Below the pieces are notes generated by a model. It made no database searches. It was not told the DNA's origin and saw nothing but the letters and a program-made list of their open reading frames with translations. A stretch of 64,000 nucleotides of DNA. Origin: Neoarius graeffei. Lineage: Eukaryota; Chordata; Actinopteri; Siluriformes; Ariidae. A program made the position numbers and the translations under genes. Location: assembly GCF_027579695.1 (NCBI RefSeq), contig NC_083581.1:59598200-59662199 (forward strand). The letters are read 5' to 3'. Numbering within the stretch: the first letter of the stretch is position 1; each line of letters starts with the position of its first letter. Positions 33,277-43,467 of this stretch are shown in pieces.

Positions 33277-34744
33277 CTATTTTTCACTAAACATTCCTTG
33301 TATATTTTTTGGCAATAGATTATTTCTCGCTTTGTACATTATTTGTGCTGTTCTGAAATTGACCAGATCCATAAATTTCAACATGTGTGATTTTATGAAT
33401 AGTGAGTTTGTGTGATCTCTGTATCCTGTTTTGTTTATTGTCCTTATTGCTCTTTTCTGTATTGTACGTATCGGCTGCAGAGTGGTTTTGTAGGTGTTTC
33501 CCCAGACTTCGACACAGTAAGTCAGATATGACAAAAATAACGAGTAATATAGAGTACGCAAAGATTTGCAATCAAGAATATGTTTTGTTTTCCACAGAAT
33601 TGCTAAGCACTTTGCCAGTTTTGCTCGTATGTATCCTACATGAGGTTTTCAGCAGACTTTATGATCCAAAAATCACACCAAGAAATTTAATTTCCTGTAC
33701 CATTTCTATCTTAGCATTGTCTATTATCAATTCTACATTACAATCTATTTTGTGTCTCCCAAACAACATGATCTTTGTTTTGCTTAGATTTAATGATAAT
33801 TTATTTTTGTCAAACCATAGTTTGTTTATTTATTTATTTCAGTTGTGATTGTCTCCAAAGTCTGCTGCAAATTCTCACCGGAACAAAAAATATTGATGTT
33901 GTCTGCAAACAAAACAAATTTCAGTACTTGCAAAACTCTACATATGTCATTGATATATAATATGAATAATTTCGGACCTAATATTGACCCCTGTGGTACC
34001 CCGCATGTAATGTTCATGAAATCAGATTTATGGTCACCTATCTGCACAAACTGTTGCCTGTTTCTTAGATAGCTCGACAGCCAGCTCCACCCAACTCCCC
34101 TAACACCACACTTTTCTAGTTTACTTAATAATATACTGTGATCAATGGTATCAAATGCTTTTTTAGGTCCACAAATACTCCAATTACTATTTTTTTTATT
34201 GTCTATACAGTTTGTGATTTCCTCTATTAGTTCCATTAGTGCCATCGATGTTGATCTGTCCATTCTGAATCCATATTGACTGTCTGTAAGGAGGTTGTGT
34301 TTTTCAATGAATTTGTCCAGTCTATCTGAAAAAAGTTTTTCGAGTATTTTGGAGAATTGGGGGAGTAAAGAAACAGGCCTGTAGTTTGTGAAATGGTGTC
34401 TATCTCCGGTTTTAAACAATGGTATCACTTTTGCAATTTTCATTTTGTCTGGAAATGTACCTGATTGAAAAGATAAATTGCGGATGTGGGTGAGTGGTTT
34501 CACAATTCCCTCAATTACTGTCTTTACTGTTGACATGTCTATACGGTATCATTCCAGTCTGCAGAGGTTTTGTTTTTACATTTTCTTACAATTTGCATAA
34601 TTTCTTCATCATCAGTTGCAGTTAGAAAAATTGTACTTGGATTTCTGTCCCCCATATCTTCTATGTCCCCACATTGTGTTGTCTCGGGTTCCTTTATTTT
34701 TGCTGCTAAATCTGGTCCCACATTTACAAAGAATTGGTTAAAAC
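33277..34744 (-). pseudogene. L2/CR1-type LINE reverse transcriptase, decayed
   Basis: The frame at 34536-33826 encodes KMKIAKVIPLFKTGD, NYRPVSLLPQFSKILEK, QYGFRMDRST, KKAFDTIDHSILLSKL (motif A), CGVPQGSILGPKLFILYIND (motif B) and a catalytic box reading LFADNINIF. The usual box is FADD, so the second catalytic Asp is Asn here. The thumb and C-terminal arm follow in shifted frames (33571-33277: SYLTYCVEVWGNTYK, then IQKRAIRTI). The upstream end is cut by the hAT insertion at 34745. It cannot be functional. Confidence 0.85.
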
Positions 34745-35429
34745 CAGGGCTTTGAACCGGTTCAAGGAACGAAAACGAAAACCGGGAACTTTTTCTATTT
34801 CACATGGAACAGAAACGAAACCAGAAACTTTATTATTTTTTATGTTCCGGAACAGAAACGCTTATTAAAAATAATGGTAACCGGTTAATACCGGTTTTTA
34901 TTTCGTTCCTCAAAGTTTCTGTAGCCTACAAATAGTCATTCTTCTCCTGCGCAAGTTTCTATGACCCGCTGGGGTTCACTTCCTGTGTGACGTTCGCTGA
35001 TTGAATGGAGAGAGCGGGAAGGTGGACTACTAGTGAGTAAGTGCATTACTGAGTGTCTGAGCAAAGAAGAGCCTGAACGATGCAACCTCCCTATTGGCTG
35101 TTTGTAAAAATGTATCAATTGTTGCCCTTCCCACGGGAATCATCGCGGGCTCGAGAGATGAGACCTGACGAGTTAGTTCGTTGGTAGCAGAACAAAATGT
35201 CTGGACACAAATCGGATTTTCAGAAAAGGAAAGAAAATAAACGGAGTGTCGAAAATACAAAAAAGGAGGCAGAAAATGTAAAACGAGTTTTAAGGTAGGA
35301 CAAATGGTTACTTTTCTGAGGCAGCCCGCCATGGCTGCCTGCAGGCTTATTTATTATAGCCCATTTAGTTAAAATAGTTGATATAAAATGTTTATAGTTA
35401 TGTGATGGTTGTCCTGATTTAGACTGTTT

Positions 35430-35460
<31 letters not shown>

Positions 35461-36024
35461 GGGTTGCGCGATGTTGCACCCGGGTCCAGATTAGGGCAGA
35501 ACCGGCCCTGGCTACATTTCAGGTGTAGTTTGTTTTATGTATGTATGTACTTGCATAGATGTGTACTTGGTCTTCCAATATGGCGCCTAACAAAATCTTG
35601 CGGTGCGGTGACGTCATGCGGTAGCCCTGTATAGGGCCTGACTAGCCTTTGGTAACACACTAAACGAATTATCTTTCATTTTTGGCACTTTTTCTGTTTG
35701 TGTAGATGGGAAGACATACTGAGAATCCAAATCACCAACATTTGAAATAATAATTGTTTTGAATTATTTCTTGTCTTATTTAATGAAGGTTGTAATAGAA
35801 TTAGCCTATATTTGGCTTAAGCTGGATGAGACAGAGACATAATTTTATAGCCATTTGTTAAACCGCTGACAGGGAACGTAATTAACTGTTCCGGGAACGA
35901 AATTTTTTTGTTCTAACCGGTTCGGGAACGTCTATTTAATGGTGGAACCCCAAACCGGAAACGTTAAAATTCCGTTTCTGTTCGGAACGAACCAATAGGA
36001 AAAAAATTCCGGTTCAAAGCCCTG
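34745..36024 (+). mobile_element. Non-autonomous hAT, copy 1 (1280 bp)
   Basis: The ends are CAGGGCTTTGAACCGGTTC and, inverted at the right, CAGGGCTTTGAACCGGAATT. The exact 8-bp target duplication gttaaaac lies at 34737-34744 and 36025-36032. The interior has a G run at 35441-35463 and no transposase core. Subterminal sequences are rich in gttcc/ggaac motifs. It lies within the LINE between the endonuclease and RT. The second copy at 48649 is in the opposite orientation. Confidence 0.92.
35197..35298 (+). pseudogene. 33-codon first exon of a hAT transposase (putative)
   Basis: ATG at 35197 opens a basic 33-residue frame (MSGHKSDFQKRKENKR, then VENTKKEAENV) that ends at an ag|gtagga splice-donor-like site at 35294. 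The matching frame in copy 2 (49846-49745, minus) has only substitutions, among them S6 to L and D7 to G, and no stop. Some hAT-related host proteins and transposases begin with a similar Lys/Arg-rich segment; that comparison is from memory. No downstream exon remains inside the element. Confidence 0.5.
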
Positions 36025-36120
36025 GTTAAAACCATTCACCACATCCTCCATATTATTTATGGTCTTGTCATTTTCAGTGTAGTACTGCGGGTAATTTGTA
36101 GTTTTGGATCCATTTCTCAC

Positions 36121-37522
36121 AATGCCATTTAGTGCAGTCCATATACCTTTATAAAAATATTGTTTTTATTTTTCTCCACTAATTTATTATAATAGTCTTT
36201 CTTACATATCCTCATAATATTAGTTAATTTATTTTTTATATTTTTTATATTCTTCCTCTGCCTCTATAGTTCGATGCTTTAAGAATTGTCTGTATAATAT
36301 ATTTTTTCTTTTGCAGGCATTTTGTAGCCCCTTGGTGACCCACGGACTATTTGTATATTTATGGATATTACTGTATTTCTTTATAGGACAATTTTTATTA
36401 TATAGTTCATTGAATATTATTAAAAATTCCTCATATGCTTTATCAACATCTTTTTCTTTATAAACTACATTCCAGTCCTGTATCATTAAGTCATTTTTTA
36501 GTGCAATCATGGTTTCTTCAGTTTTCACTCTTATATCTCATCTCATCTCATTATCTCTAGCCGCTTTATCCTTCTACAGGGTCGCAGGCAAGCTGGAGCC
36601 TATCCCAGCTGACTACGGGCGAAAGGCGGGGTACGCCCTGGACAAGTCGCCAGGTCATCACAGGGCTCACTCTTATATATTTATAATTTTTAATATCCTT
36701 TTTCTTGCTATAATTACAGTAATATACATTAAAAATAGGTAGGTGGTCACTGATGTCTGTTAATAGTAGTCCACTCTCTGTATTATTTTCCAGGATATTA
36801 GTAAATATATTATCTATTAAAGTAGTGCTGTGAGAAGTGATCCTGCTTGGTCTGGTAATAGTTGGATACAGTCCCATACTGAACATTGAGTTAATGAACT
36901 CTTCTGTCATTTTGTTTCTTATGATTTAAGAGATCGATGTTAAAATCACCACAGATGTACATGATCTTCTGTGTTGATTTTATGAATATACTTTCCATCC
37001 AATCTATAAAAACTTCTATGCTTGATCCAGGAGATCTGTATATACAGCTCACCGTTAAATTTTTCATTTTTTCACAACATATTTCTACAGTAATACACTC
37101 CGTCCAATCATCAACAGCTACCGTCATTTTTTAAATTAATTTTATATTCCAAACTATTATCAACATAGATTGTTCTTTCTGTTGATATAATTAAGTTCAT
37201 ACCCGTTTAGCTCAAAATCTACTCCCATCTCATCATTGATCCAAGTTTCTGATATGGCTATTATATTGAATGGAGTATTGAACTGACTGAGATATTCCTT
37301 CATTTTATGGAAATTGGCATACAGACTTCTGGTATTGAAATGAATAATTGATATCTTATTTCCTTCTCTGATCATTGCATTGTATTGATTTTCAGTGTAA
37401 TACCGGCATCTGATATTGATATTGCTGAAAAGATTATTTTCCGGATCAATATTATTTTCCATATCTTGTGTTTTATGCTCAGTATAAAGGAAAGTGTCCA
37501 GTTCTTGTGTCCAGTGTCCCAT
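36121..37522 (-). pseudogene. L2/CR1-type LINE ORF2 endonuclease, decayed
   Basis: Minus-strand frames in order: KISIIHFNTRSLYANF and NIIAISETWIND (37522-37160; the catalytic Glu of SETW is present), VSCIYRSPGSS and YICGDFNIDLL (37127-36891), then TLIDNIFTN and LTDISDHLPIF (36910-36680). Core residues N, E, D and H of the AP-endonuclease fold are therefore visible. The section 36528-36229 encodes the linker (SPWVTKGLQNACKRKN). Frameshifts break it, and a SINE fragment at 36537-36667 interrupts it. Confidence 0.82.
36537..36667 (-). mobile_element. SINE-A, 5'-truncated, in LINE ORF2
   Basis: 131 bp. It begins, on the minus strand, at agccctgtgatgacc, the same base as at 31795. The tail is (ctcat)n. 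Exact 11-bp target duplication cactcttatat at 36526-36536 and 36668-36678. Confidence 0.93.
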
Positions 37523-37596
37523 CCTTGTGTCATGATTTGTAAGTTGTTTTTTTTTTTACCCTGGGTTTGATCATTTCCTTGCTTTGATTGGCTCCC

Positions 37597-38292
37597 TCAG
37601 AATTTGTCCAGTTCCCCAATATCTCGGATGACCAGGATCTTGGCCTCTTCTGGAGATCCCTTCAGCTTTATGAATATTTTGCAGTTTTGTGTCCAAGTGT
37701 TTTGGATTTTCCCCTGTTTCCTCAGGAGTCTCGCCTTTCTTGCAATGTCTGCATTTTTTTTGGTTAAGTGCTCATTTAGAAAAACGTCTGAGCCTTTCAG
37801 TTTCCTCCCTTGCTTTAATAGTTGCATTTTATACTTTCTGTTGGCAAATCTTATTATTATAGCCGGTTTGTCTGTGTTGCTTCTCTGTGGGAGAGGGTGA
37901 CATGCTTCGATGTTTGTACTTTTTACCTCTATCCCTTTGGAGTGCAGGAATGCTGTCACCTATTGCTCCACAGAGTTAACATCCTCCTCGTTCTGCTCCT
38001 CTCCGTCTCCTCTCGTCACTGCTCCAGCATATGACCGGGGTTTAATCTGTAGTCTGGTCACAATGATGTTATTTATCCGGGTGTATTGCTCCAGATCCTC
38101 CACTCGATTCTCGAGAAAGGTGATCCTCTTTGCCTTCTCCGTGTTCTGCAGCCGCAGAACTTTGACCTCTTCCACCAGGTCCAGGATGGTCTTCTGCTGC
38201 ATCCTGACAGCAGAGATTTCCTCACCCAGAAAGTCGAGGGATTTTTTGATGTCCTCAATCTCCTCAACCGTAGGAGCTCTCTTCGGGGGCAT
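37597..38292 (-). pseudogene. LINE ORF1 protein with coiled coil, one stop
   Basis: ATG at 38292 (MPPKRAPTVEEIEDIKK). Residues about 10-75 have heptad-like spacing (LDFLGEEISAV, LVEEVKVLRLQ, KRITFLENRVEDLEQY) typical of the coiled coil of LINE ORF1 nucleic-acid-binding proteins. A TAG at 37960-37962 interrupts the frame, which then continues in the same phase. It runs through an RRM-like or C-terminal basic domain (AIIIRFANRKYKMQLL, LTKKNADIARKARLL) to 37597. One nonsense change separates it from a full 231-codon ORF. Confidence 0.75.
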
Positions 38293-38319
38293 TGCGTTTG
38301 TTGTTGTTACACAGCCCGC

Positions 38320-38530
38320 AGGTAGCTCTCAGCCTGCTCCCACGCAGCCTTTCAGCCCACTCTCGCGCAGCCTCGCTCCCGCGCAGCCTCTCAGCCTGCT
38401 CCCGCGCAGCCTTGCTCCTGCGCAGCCTCTCAGCCCGTTACCGCGCAGCCTCGCTCCCGTGCAACCTCTCAGCCCGCTCTCGCGCAGCCTCTCAGCCCGC
38501 TTTTGTGCAGCCTTGCTCCCACCCGTTTGC
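38320..38530 (-). repeat. GC-rich tandem repeat upstream of LINE ORF1
   Basis: About ten degenerate copies of cagcctctcagcccgctcc-type units (about 20 bp, sometimes paired as 40-48 bp) lie directly upstream of the ORF1 start. The composition is unlike the A/T-rich surroundings. An inverted pair gaattctccagt / actggagaattc follows at 38580-38622. Confidence 0.8.
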
Positions 38531-38636
38531 TTAGTTTTTGACACTCACAGTTTCCATTTCATTATTAACATTGATTTTAAGAATTCTCCAGTGCACTCTG
38601 TACTGTGGACTGGAGAATTCTGTGTGTGTGTGTAAG

Positions 38637-38640
<4 letters not shown>

Positions 38641-38676
<36 letters not shown>
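38641..38676. repeat. (AT)n microsatellite
   Basis: About 18 AT units, the target of the SINE insertion at 38677. Confidence 0.9.
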
Positions 38677-38679
<3 letters not shown>

Positions 38680-39047
38680 GGCACGGTGGTGTAGTGGTTA
38701 GCGCTGTCGCCTCACAGCAAGAAGGTCCTGGGTTCGAGCCCCGGGGCCGGCGAGGGCCTTTCTGTGCGGAGTTTGCATGTTCTCCCCGTGTCTGCGTGGG
38801 TTTCCTCCGGGTGCTCCGGTTTCCCCCACAGTCCAAAGACATGCAGGTTAGGTTAACTGGTGACTCTAAATTGACCGTAGGTGTGAATGTGAATGGTTGT
38901 CTGTGTCTATGTGTCAGCCCTGTGATGACCTGGCGACTTGTCCAGGGTGTACCCCGCCTTTCGCCCGTAGTCAGCTGGGATAGGCTCCAGCTTGCCTGCG
39001 ACCCTGTAGAAGGATAAAGCGGCTAGAGATGATGAGATGAGATGAGA
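38677..39047 (+). mobile_element. SINE-A, full length, ATGAG tail
   Basis: One of the copies closest to consensus: head ggcggcacggtggtgtag, B box ggttcgagccc, tail gatgagatgagatgag. AT-rich sequence lies on both sides (atatat), so the exact target duplication cannot be fixed. Confidence 0.93.
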
Positions 39048-39064
39048 TATATATTTATTACTTG

Positions 39065-39090
39065 CACACACACACACACACACACACACA
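39065..39090. repeat. (CA)n microsatellite
   Basis: About 13 CA units directly against the second Tc1-C left TIR at 39091. Confidence 0.9.
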
Positions 39091-39398
39091 CAACCCTGAT
39101 TCCCACAAAGTTGGGACAAAGTACAAATTGTAAATAAAAACGGAATGCAATAATTTACAAATCTCAAAAACTGATATAGTATTCACAATAGAACATAGAC
39201 AACATATCAAATGTCAAAAGAGAGACATTTAGAAATTTCGTGCCAAATATTGGCTCATTTGAAATTTCATGACAGCAACACATCTCAAAAAAGTTGGGAC
39301 AGGGGCAATAAGAGGCTGGAAAAGTTAAAGGTACAAAAAAGGAACAGCTGGAGGACCAAATTGCAACTCATTAGGTCAATTGGCAATAGGTCATTAAC

Positions 39399-40440
39399 AT
39401 GACTGGGTATAAAAAGAGCATCTTGGAGTGGCAGCGGCTCTCAGAAGTAAAGATGGGAAGAGGATCACCGATCCCCCTAATTCTGCACCGACAAGTAGTG
39501 GAGCAATATCAGAAAGGAGTTCGACAGTGTAAAATTGCAAAGAGTTTGAACATATCATCATCTACAGTGCATAATATCATCAAAAGATTCAGAGAATCTG
39601 GAAGAATCTCTGTGCGTAAGGGTCAAGGCCGGAAAACCATACTGGGTGCCCGTGATCTTCAGGCCCTTAGATGGCACTGTATCACATACAGGCATGCTTC
39701 TGTACTGGAAATCACAAAATGGGCTCAGGAATATTTCCAGAGAACATTATCTGTGAACACAATTCACCGTGCCATCCGCCGTTGCCAGCTAAAACTCTAT
39801 AGTTCAAAGAAGAAGCCGTATCTAAACATGATCCAGAAGCCCAGACGTCTTCTCTGGGCCAAGGCTCATTTAAAATGGACTGTGGCAAAGTGGAAAACTG
39901 TTCTGTGGTCAGACGAATCAAAATTTGAAGTTCTTTATGGAAATCAGGGACACCGTGTCATTTGGACTAAAGAGGAGAAGGACGACCCAAGTTGTTATCA
40001 GCGCTCAGTTTAGAAGCCTGCATCTCTGATGGTATGGGGTTGCATTATTGCGTGTGGCATGGGCAGCTTACACATCTGGAAAGACACCATCAATGCTGAA
40101 AGGTATATCCAGGTTCTAGAGCAACATATGCTCCCATCCAGACGACGTCTCTTTCAGGGAAGACCTTGCATTTTCCAACATGACAATGCCAAACCACATA
40201 CTGCATCAATTACAGCATCATGACTGCGTAGAAGAAGGGTCCGGGTACTGAACTGGCCAGCCTGCAGTCCAGATCTTTCACCCATAGAAAACATTTGGCA
40301 CATCATAAAACGGAAGATACGACAAAAAAGACCTAAGACAGTTGGGCAACTAGAATCCTACATTAGACAAGAATGGGTTAACATTCCTATCCCTAAACTT
40401 GAGCAACTTGTCTCCTCAGTCCCCAGACATTTACAGACAT
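39399..40440 (+). pseudogene. Tc1-C transposase, two nonsense codons
   Basis: It starts MTGYKKSILEW at 39399 and keeps one frame. The helix-turn-helix is [19 protein letters not shown]; the DDE residues are [19 protein letters not shown] and [11 protein letters not shown]. In-frame stops lie at 40011-40013 (TAG, Gln in the intact copy) and 40221-40223 (TGA, Trp in the intact copy). The C terminus is cut near 40440 by the L2 insertion; the last codons resume after 41479. The left TIR at 39091-39304 has two gttgggaca direct repeats, an IR/DR layout. Confidence 0.9.
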
Positions 40441-40448
40441 TTACAGTA

Positions 40449-41479
40449 AAGGCAAGGCAAGGCAAGTTTATTTATATAGCACATTTCATACACAGTGGCA
40501 GTTCAATGTGCTTTACAGAAGTAAAAGCAAAACAGTAAACAATAGAGAATAAAATTACATAAAATAAATGGGAAAAATATAATAAGAATTAAACAATAGT
40601 AGAAATAAAATAATAAAATGAAGTAGAAGTTCAAATAGGGGGAGAAAAAAACAGCAGAATAAAATAGAATAAAAGTTAAGTAAAATTTGAAACATGCAGA
40701 AACTGTAAAAGTACAGATTATAAAACATGTAAAGAAGACAATATTAATTATTTAACAGAAAGCATCTGAAAACAGCTTGGTCTTTAACCTAGATTTGAAG
40801 CTGCCAACAGCAGGAGCATTTTTAATGTCCTCTGGCAGTTGGTTCCATAGCTGCACTGCATAGTAGCTAAAAGCTGCTTCACCATACTTTGTTTTAACAA
40901 CAGGTTTTAATAGTACATTTTTCTGTTGCGATCTGGTAGATCTGATTGGGTTAGGCCGCTGCAACATATCAGAGAGGTAATTGGGCCCTGTACCATTTAG
41001 AGATTTGTACACCAGCAGCAATGCTTTAAAGTCAATTCTGTAGCTTACTGGAAGCCAGTGAAGGGACCTTAGAATTGGAGTAATTTGCTCTGTTCTTTTT
41101 GTCCGTGTGAGAACCCTAGCCGCTGCATTTTGCACCAGCTGAAGTCGTTTGATGGTCTTTTTTGGCAGGCCTGTGAAAAGGCCATTGCAGTAATCAACCC
41201 TACTAGAGATGAAGGCATGTATCAGTTTTTCCAGATCATTTTTTGACATAAGTCCTCTTAGTTTGGAAATGTTTTTTAGGTGATAGAATGCCGTTTTAGT
41301 GATTGCTTTCATGTGACTGTCAAAGTTTAGCTTGCTGTCAATGAAAACACCAAGATTTTTAACCATTTCTTTAGTTTTAATCCCTTTTGTGTCAAGAATA
41401 CTGGTAATCCTGAGTCTTTCATCTTTTTTTCCAAATAGAATTACTTCTGTTTTATCTGAGTTCAGCTGAAGAAAATTTA
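40449..41479 (-). mobile_element. L2-type LINE fragment inserted in Tc1-C
   Basis: The minus-strand frame from about 41480 to 40752 encodes the ORF2 part after the catalytic box: LQLNSDKTEVILFGKKDE, GVFIDSKLNFDSHMK, HAFISSRVDYCNGLFTGLP, QLVQNAAARVLTRT, LRSLHWLPVSYRIDFK, AVQLWNQLPEDIK, ending KLFSDAFC. It is open throughout. The 3' UTR and (CCTTG)n tail (40449-40465) match 28260-28297. On both sides Tc1-C sequence continues, as shown by comparison with the intact copy at 57880-57910. Confidence 0.9.
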
Positions 41480-41731
41480 AAGAGAAAAGGGGATGTCTCA
41501 CAGTGGTAAACATGGCCTTGTCCCAACTTTTTTGAGATGTGTTGTTGTCATGAAATTTAAAATCACCTAATTTTTCTCTTTAAATGATACATTTTCTCAG
41601 TTTAAACATTTGATATGTCATCTATGTTCTATTCTGAATAAAATATGGAATTTTGAAACTTCCACATCATTGCATTCCGTTTTTATTTACAATTTGTACT
41701 TTGTCCCAACTTTTTTGGAATCGGGGTTGTA

Positions 41732-42575
41732 GCATATCCAGAATGCCATGCGGCTTACGCCCATATAATAATTTGAATGGAGAAAACCCCGTGGGGGCTT
41801 GCGGGACCTCTCGTACTGCAAATAACAGGGGCTTGAGCCACTTATCCCAATTATGTGCATCCTCACTTACAAATTTCTTAATTATGTTCTTGAGTGTTTG
41901 GTTAAATCGCTCCACTAAGCCATCCGTTTGTGGGTGATAGACACTGGTGGGGATAGACTTAATCCCCAATAACCCATACAGCTCGCACAGTGTGTGTGAC
42001 ATAAACGAAGTGCCTTGGTCTATCAGGACTTATTTCGGAATCCCAACCCAGGAGATAAAGCGGAAGAGCGCTTCCACAATACTGTGTGCTGAGACATTGC
42101 GGAGAGGCACTGCTTCCGGATATCGCATTGCATAGTCCACCAGAAGTAAAATAAAGCTATATCCCTGTGCTGACCAATCTAATGACCCGATGAGATCCAT
42201 CCCAATTCTTTCAAGAGGGGTCTCGGTTAGAGGGAGAGGGCGCAAAGATGCTTTTGGAGTATCCGCGGGATTTACTAATTGGCATTCACGGCACGCTGGA
42301 CACCACCGATGGACGTCCCTGCGAATCCCTGCCCAATAGAACCGGGCCATTATTCGGGCTAGTGTTTTATCTTGCCCCAAGTGTCCAGCCATGGGATTAA
42401 AGTGAGCCACATGGAATACGAGTTCCCTACGGCTCTTTGGGATCAACAATTGAGTTATCTGTTCTCCAGTTTGAGTGTCCTGCGTCACCCGGTACAATCT
42501 ATCCTTAATAATAGTGAAATAAGGGAAGGCCAGCATTGCATTTGGCTGGAGAGTTTGACCATCGATTACTCTCAC
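41732..42575 (-). pseudogene. Gmr1-like integrase, zinc finger and catalytic core
   Basis: On the minus strand the HHCC finger (HVAHFNPMAGHLG ... WCPACRECQ) is followed by the core. The first Asp is in GMDLIGSL, the second in LIDQGTSF and the Glu in GLVERFNQT; the D-D-E set is complete. A TAA at 42030-42032, just before the second Asp, is where related integrases have Glu in PKE. The frame continues in phase beyond it. After KLLYGRKPHGILDM the protein is cut by the Tc1-C insertion and resumes at 31401. Protease lies upstream and RT downstream of the whole integrase. Confidence 0.88.
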
Positions 42576-42725
42576 TTGGTCAAACGCATGCCACAGAGTC
42601 TCATCTCGCGACTGCTCTAATGGGAAATCCCCAAGGGAATACCTGTGAGAGGGAGGAGGGGCAGGGTGCTCCTCATGCCTTGTATCGCTCTGACATGGTG
42701 CTGACGTAGATGGCTCTGTGACAGC

Positions 42726-43199
42726 TTACCCAGTCAATGCCACACCAGGAGCTGCCCATGACATATTTATGCAGGACCCACCTCTCATTACATGTTCTAT
42801 CAATTCTTTAAACCCTGGCCAATCAGTTCCCAAAATTAAGGAATGGGTGAGACAAGGGTTAACTGCTGCCTTAATTCTATGCGTTTGGCCCCAGAATAGA
42901 ATACGGATGGACACTAGAGGGTAATTGTGAACATCCCCATGCACACATAACACCTTCACCACTTGTGCTCTCCCCAATGCCTTACCTTGCACCAGGCATT
43001 GGTGAATTGAGGTCTGATTACAACAGGAATCCACCAACGCGTGATATGTACAGTATCCCCTTGAACACTTACTGGAATGCAAAATGTTCTGGCCTGATCG
43101 GGGGCGGTCTCTGGCATGTTGGCAATCCGGATCATAGCTCCCACCTCCCTGGCAGAGCGCCAACTCTGGAGATGCTCCAACTCCCTGCTGTGCCAGCAC
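42726..43199 (-). pseudogene. Gmr1-like aspartic protease region
   Basis: The minus-strand frame has YHALVDSCCNQTSIH at about residues 52-66. The retropepsin active-site triplet is normally DSG or DTG, and here it is DSC (Asp codon at 43029-43031). About 65 residues later LILGTDWPGF provides the conserved ILG-type strand of retroviral-like proteases. Upstream, at 43210-43150, a Cys-containing stretch (CWHSRELEHL) is probably the remnant of a CCHC knuckle. The G to C change and neighbouring frameshifts suggest it is inactive. Confidence 0.75.
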
Positions 43200-43467
43200 A
43201 CAGGCCCAGGCTTTCCCTCTGCACTGGCATTATGGGAGTCACTCACCTGAGGAGGAGACAACACAGACACGGAAGAGGGAGATGGGAGGACACCACGGGT
43301 GTGACAGGCCAGCTGGGGTGGAGCCGGCCACTGCCTCCATGGTAGGGGAATGGGGGGAGGGGAAAGAGAGACAGAGGGAGAGAAGAGAGAGAGGAGAAGC
43401 GAGGAGAGATGCCTCATCTGCCTGCCATTGGAGCCACCTCCAGATGGTCCTCTGCCAGCTCAATGGC

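Larger units (their letters stand above)
32490..38640 (-). mobile_element. L2/CR1-superfamily LINE with two ORFs, about 4.6 kb plus insertions
   Basis: Minus-strand order: GC-rich tandem 5' region (38320-38530), ORF1 (38292-37597), ORF2 endonuclease (37522-36121) and RT (34744-33277), a very A/T-rich 3' UTR with a tandem array, and a (TTCA)n tail at about 32490-32515. Two later insertions split it: a SINE-A fragment at 36537-36667 and a hAT at 34745-36024. The two-ORF layout and a TTCA-type tail fit the L2/CR1 superfamily; I do not place it in a named clade. The 5' limit is approximate. Confidence 0.8.
31404..41729 (+). mobile_element. Tc1-C copy spread over 10.3 kb, inserted in the Gypsy integrase
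   Basis: The outer ends CAACCCCGATTCC (31404) and its inverse (ending 41729) are each flanked by TA (31402-31403, 41730-41731). Joining the outside sequence at one TA restores an open integrase frame (GILDM|LRENGEEG), so this is a clean Tc1 insertion. Only about 30 bp of left TIR remains at 31404-31434. The left TIR appears again at 39091, followed by the complete transposase region. The 31435-39090 block holds SINEs, a LINE and a hAT. An L2 fragment splits the right part. Confidence 0.85.

Noticed and set aside
35441..35463. G-quadruplex-forming element from the long G run
   Set aside because: It is a homopolymer that is shorter in the other hAT copy, so it is more likely slippage than a maintained structure. 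Sequencing of such runs is also unreliable.
37910..38635. Long plus-strand frame of 241 codons
   Set aside because: It is the reverse complement of LINE ORF1 and its GC-rich upstream tandem repeat; the minus-strand reading has a coiled coil and fits the LINE.
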